Assembly: GCF_001747085.1 (NCBI RefSeq)
Contig: NZ_MDJD01000048.1
Span: 114,376-178,375 of the forward strand
DNA: 64,000 nt
Reading direction: 5' to 3'
Origin: Flavivirga aquatica
Lineage (GTDB): Bacteria > Bacteroidota > Bacteroidia > Flavobacteriales > Flavobacteriaceae
Shown here one piece after another: positions 61,298 through 64,000 of the stretch. Within the stretch, counting starts at the first letter, position 1. Every line of letters starts with the position of its first letter. The notes under the pieces were generated by a model. That model was not told the origin of the DNA. It was given only the letters and a program-made list of their open reading frames with translations, and made no database searches. The position numbers were made by a program, and so were the translations under genes.

Positions 61298-63487
61298 TTA
61301 TTTTTTTATTACTTTATGAGTAATTGTTTTATGCTTGCCTATTAATTTAATAAAATATAAACCTGTATTAAGTTTATTAGTAGGTATTGTAATTTCAGAT
61401 AAAGATTTATTTAAGGCTTTATCATAAAATATTCTTCCATTAACATCTAGCAATTTAACATTGGATATAAATTTCTTCTTGTTAATATGCAATGTTAATC
61501 CATTTGTGAATGGATTGGGATAAGAAATAATAGATTGAATACCTTCACTATCTGTTTCTTGGTTATTATGACGTGATAATATTTTATTGCTATTGTTTTC
61601 ATTATAGGTTAAAATTAGTGTAGGTCTTTTTTGGTTATTACCTTCTTTGGAATAAAAAGAGACATCATTGCCATTTGTTTGTTCCATTACAAAATTCAAT
61701 ACATTTTTATTTGAAAAACTTTCAGAGTTTAATTTCCAAGTATAAGATTGCTCTTTAATATAATTAGTGTTTAAATGACCTATTTCGTTGGTAACTATAG
61801 ATTTATTTGAGTTATTTATATTGTTTTCATTCCAATTAGTTTCGCTGCCTAGACTAATTTTAATATAACCGTTACCGATATCATCTCCACAAGTTAACTC
61901 TAATTTAGCTTCTGTAATGTTGCCGTTTATATTAGAAATATCATATTTAAAATAGGTTACTCTTTTTCCTTTTTCTACTCTTAAAAATTTACCATTAATT
62001 CTTTTAGAATTTTCTAAAAAAACGTCTTGTATAGGTAGTAATGATATCGTTGTACCATTTGGAGTAGAATTTGGAGTTATCGTTACATTAGCTTGGGCTT
62101 TTTTAATACCACCATTTGTTGTTACAGTAATAATAGTATTGCCAATTTTTAAAGCTTTAATAAGTCCGTTACTATCTACAGTAGCAATAGTAGGATCGCT
62201 GGTTGTCCATTGCACCGATTTATCTGTTGCGTTATTAGGAGTAATAGTATATGTTAATGTTTTTTCTTGCCCTACTGTTAATGTTAGATTATTATTAGCA
62301 ACAGAAATAGTATTTACTTTAATAGGTGTATTAGTAGGGTTTGTAATAGCATCTGCAATTGAAGGAAAATACCAATTATTGGCATTTCTATTTAGTAATT
62401 TAAAATTTCCACCATCATCCCAAACAACAGTAGTCATTTTTCTTGATTTAGCAGCATTAGCATAATATGCAGCATGTTTAGATCTCTCTGCAGTATTGTT
62501 TTTGTTTTTTGAGCCCCATTCTCCAAGTACAACAGCTATGCCTTTGCTAATAAACTTATCATGTATTTTTTGCATTTCGGAATCTAAAGCAGACTTATCT
62601 GATGCAGATCCCCATCGAGAAGTTGAGCCATTCCCTGTATTTAAAGCGAAATTATAAGGATAGTATGTGTGTATTGAAACGATGACTTTATTATCGTTGT
62701 TAGGAATTATAAAGCCGTTAATAGCATTTTTGGAAGCACTTGCAGCTACAGTAGGGCACATTATAAAACGTTTTAAATTGTTTCCACCTGTAGCTCTAAT
62801 AGCATCCAATGCAGCTTTATTAAAAGCATTAACAACATCGCGAACTTCTTGAGTTCCTCCACTCCATTCATTTTGTCCTCCTTTTACTCTAGGTTCGTTA
62901 AGCGTTTCAAATATTAAGTAATCACCATAATCTTTAAAGCGGTTGGCAATTTGTGTCCAAATCTTCTTTAATTGATTGGTTGCAGCTTGTTGCTTAGCAT
63001 AGGTTGGTATTAACCATTTACTTTCATGATGTGTATTTATAATAACATACATATCATTGTCGAAAGCATAATTCATTACTTCTTCAACTCTATTTAGCCA
63101 TGCAATATCAATTTTATAGTTTGGGGCAGACTCCACATGTTGGTACCACGTAACGGGAATGCGAATTGTTTTAAAACCTTGTTGCCTAACTTTATCTATC
63201 ATAGACTTGGTTGTTAATGGGTTTCCCCAAACTGTTTGAGTATTAAGACCTGATGAGTAAGATGCATGAGCATCCATGGTATTTCCTAAGTTCCAACCTA
63301 GTCCCATATCTGCAGTCAATTCTAATGAGGTTATGTTACGCATACCCGTATGGCTGGTTTGGGCAGAAATATTAAATCCGGTTAAAAAACATAATAAGAA
63401 AAGGAAAGCAATATTAAGTTGCGATGGTTTTTTTCTATAAAGTTCTGTAAAAAGAAATAAGGAGTTGTGTGTGAATTTTTTTTTCAT
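61298..63487 (-). CDS. Secreted GH5 glycanase with Big_2, CBM96-like and T9SS domains
   Basis: The 729-residue protein has a signal peptide (to about residue 43, FNISAQ) and a GH5 domain (about 50-380) with GWNLGNTMDA, the acid/base Glu198 in LNEPR, His273 in SIHTYYPY and the nucleophile Glu323 in LGEWGSK, as in endo-beta-1,4-glucanases and mannanases. A bacterial Ig-like (Big_2) domain (about 390-470) with SVQWTTSDPTIATVDSNGLI follows, then a DNRLRE/CBM96-like module (about 480-635) and a C-terminal T9SS type A tail (about 655-729, SYPNPFTNGLTL). It would be released or surface-attached to degrade plant or algal beta-glycans. Confidence 0.9.
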   Translation of the reverse strand: MKKKFTHNSLFLFTELYRKKPSQLNIAFLFLLCFLTGFNISAQTSHTGMRNITSLELTADMGLGWNLGNTMDAHASYSSGLNTQTVWGNPLTTKSMIDKVRQQGFKTIRIPVTWYQHVESAPNYKIDIAWLNRVEEVMNYAFDNDMYVIINTHHESKWLIPTYAKQQAATNQLKKIWTQIANRFKDYGDYLIFETLNEPRVKGGQNEWSGGTQEVRDVVNAFNKAALDAIRATGGNNLKRFIMCPTVAASASKNAINGFIIPNNDNKVIVSIHTYYPYNFALNTGNGSTSRWGSASDKSALDSEMQKIHDKFISKGIAVVLGEWGSKNKNNTAERSKHAAYYANAAKSRKMTTVVWDDGGNFKLLNRNANNWYFPSIADAITNPTNTPIKVNTISVANNNLTLTVGQEKTLTYTITPNNATDKSVQWTTSDPTIATVDSNGLIKALKIGNTIITVTTNGGIKKAQANVTITPNSTPNGTTISLLPIQDVFLENSKRINGKFLRVEKGKRVTYFKYDISNINGNITEAKLELTCGDDIGNGYIKISLGSETNWNENNINNSNKSIVTNEIGHLNTNYIKEQSYTWKLNSESFSNKNVLNFVMEQTNGNDVSFYSKEGNNQKRPTLILTYNENNSNKILSRHNNQETDSEGIQSIISYPNPFTNGLTLHINKKKFISNVKLLDVNGRIFYDKALNKSLSEITIPTNKLNTGLYFIKLIGKHKTITHKVIKK

Positions 63488-63925
63488 AATTATTAATTTA
63501 TATGAGTTTAGTAACTATATACGTAAATAATGTCTTTCTTAGATGTGTAAGTTAATAATTACTTTTCAATGAATTTAAAATGAATAGAGAGTATCTTGGA
63601 GATGTTTAAATTTTATAGAGAAGAAATAGTGAAAAAAGGTGATTGAATGAGGTATTTCATATCCGAAATAATATAAGTTATCTGTTCTTATTTATTGAAT
63701 ATAAAAAGCTTCAAATTGTAACATTTTCTTCAAAATAACTACATACATATAAAGCAGCTTTTTATAATTGTTAACTGATGATCTTTGAGCTAATCTCAAA
63801 AATAATCTTTTATATTTTTTTATTGAGCAGTTAATGTATTGCTTAAATTATCAATATTAACTTTTTGAATATCCGTAATTACTAATAATTGATTAAAAAT
63901 GCTTATTTTGTTAAAAAAACAAGTC
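63488..63925. other. Intergenic region with no identified gene
   Basis: This AT-rich gap between the divergent GH5 gene and the transposase start should hold the GH5 promoter and the left end of the IS1595 element. I could not fix the terminal repeat because the other end lies outside the window. Confidence 0.5.
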
Positions 63926-64000
63926 ATGAATATTTTTAGTTTTACCGCCCATTTTGATAGTGAAGAAGCTTGTCGTACTCATTTTAAGCAAGAAAGAGAT
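63926..64000 (+). CDS. IS1595-family transposase, N-terminal fragment (cut by window edge)
   Basis: The 25 codons present start MNIFSFTAHFDSEEACRTHF and end KQERD, the beginning of IS1595-family (ISXO2-like) DDE transposases, in which a zinc ribbon follows directly. The rest of the gene lies beyond the window, so intactness cannot be judged. It marks an insertion element next to the GH5 gene. Confidence 0.78.
   Translation, partial: MNIFSFTAHFDSEEACRTHFKQERD

Noticed and set aside
1..64000. CRISPR array, toxin-antitoxin pair, restriction-modification or other defence system
   Set aside because: No regularly spaced repeats, Cas-like proteins, methyltransferase/endonuclease pairs or recognisable toxin genes were seen in either strand.

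Overview
The window is AT-rich chromosomal DNA from a member of the Bacteroidota, most likely family Flavobacteriaceae. Signs are: the compact dcw order mraZ-rsmH-ftsL-ftsI-murE-mraY-murD-ftsW-murG-murC-ftsQ-ftsA-ftsZ without murF, ddl or murB; a short primary sigma factor; an FtsZ with a very long acidic tail; type IX secretion (T9SS) sorting domains; a PorT-like protein beside ubiE; a TamL-like outer-membrane lipoprotein; and TAnnTTTG promoter boxes. Lipid A synthesis (lpxB) and outer-membrane assembly proteins show a Gram-negative envelope.

Layout. 1-6.1 kb: lpxB (cut by the edge), a small membrane protein and surE on the minus strand, then a tail-specific protease and an oppC-like permease on plus, then engB and an alpha/beta hydrolase on minus. 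6.4-22.3 kb: the complete dcw cluster on plus, preceded by three 10-bp-spaced GTGG repeats that look like a MraZ operator. 22.4-23.0 kb: a YqeY-like gene and tRNA-Arg(UCG).

23.0-35.6 kb: an accessory block. A 57-nt stretch starting in the tRNA anticodon loop is repeated in decayed form at 35573-35629 (46 of 57 identical, no gaps), so the block looks like an old, immobilised island at tRNA-Arg. It holds a broken IS630-family element with intact terminal repeats, a probable integrase N-terminal relic, an SDR oxidoreductase, an AhpD-like protein, a broken flavin amine oxidase, a second IS630 transposase relic, and an 8.5-kb gene for a complete two-module NRPS (C-A-T-E-C-A-T-TE). The specificity residues read by eye suggest a D-Phe-L-Pro-like dipeptide, possibly N-acylated.

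35.8-46.3 kb: two tandem secreted T9SS paralogues, an MtfA-like metallopeptidase, a TetR regulator with two matching palindromic operators controlling itself and a DsrE-like/PNPOx-like gene pair, rpe, the primary sigma factor, an SbtA-type bicarbonate transporter with a small unknown protein and a divergent LysR regulator, and a processive family-2 glycosyltransferase. 47-61 kb: core genes pnp, rpsO, accD (its zinc-ribbon cysteines lost), fba, tamL-like, a TrmH-type rRNA methyltransferase, porT-like, ubiE/menG, trkA and trkH. 61.3-64 kb: a secreted multidomain GH5 glycanase with a T9SS tail and the first 25 codons of an IS1595-family transposase, cut by the edge.

Most transcription units end in clear hairpin-T terminators. 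All calls come from reading the sequence and recalled family knowledge; no database search was run.
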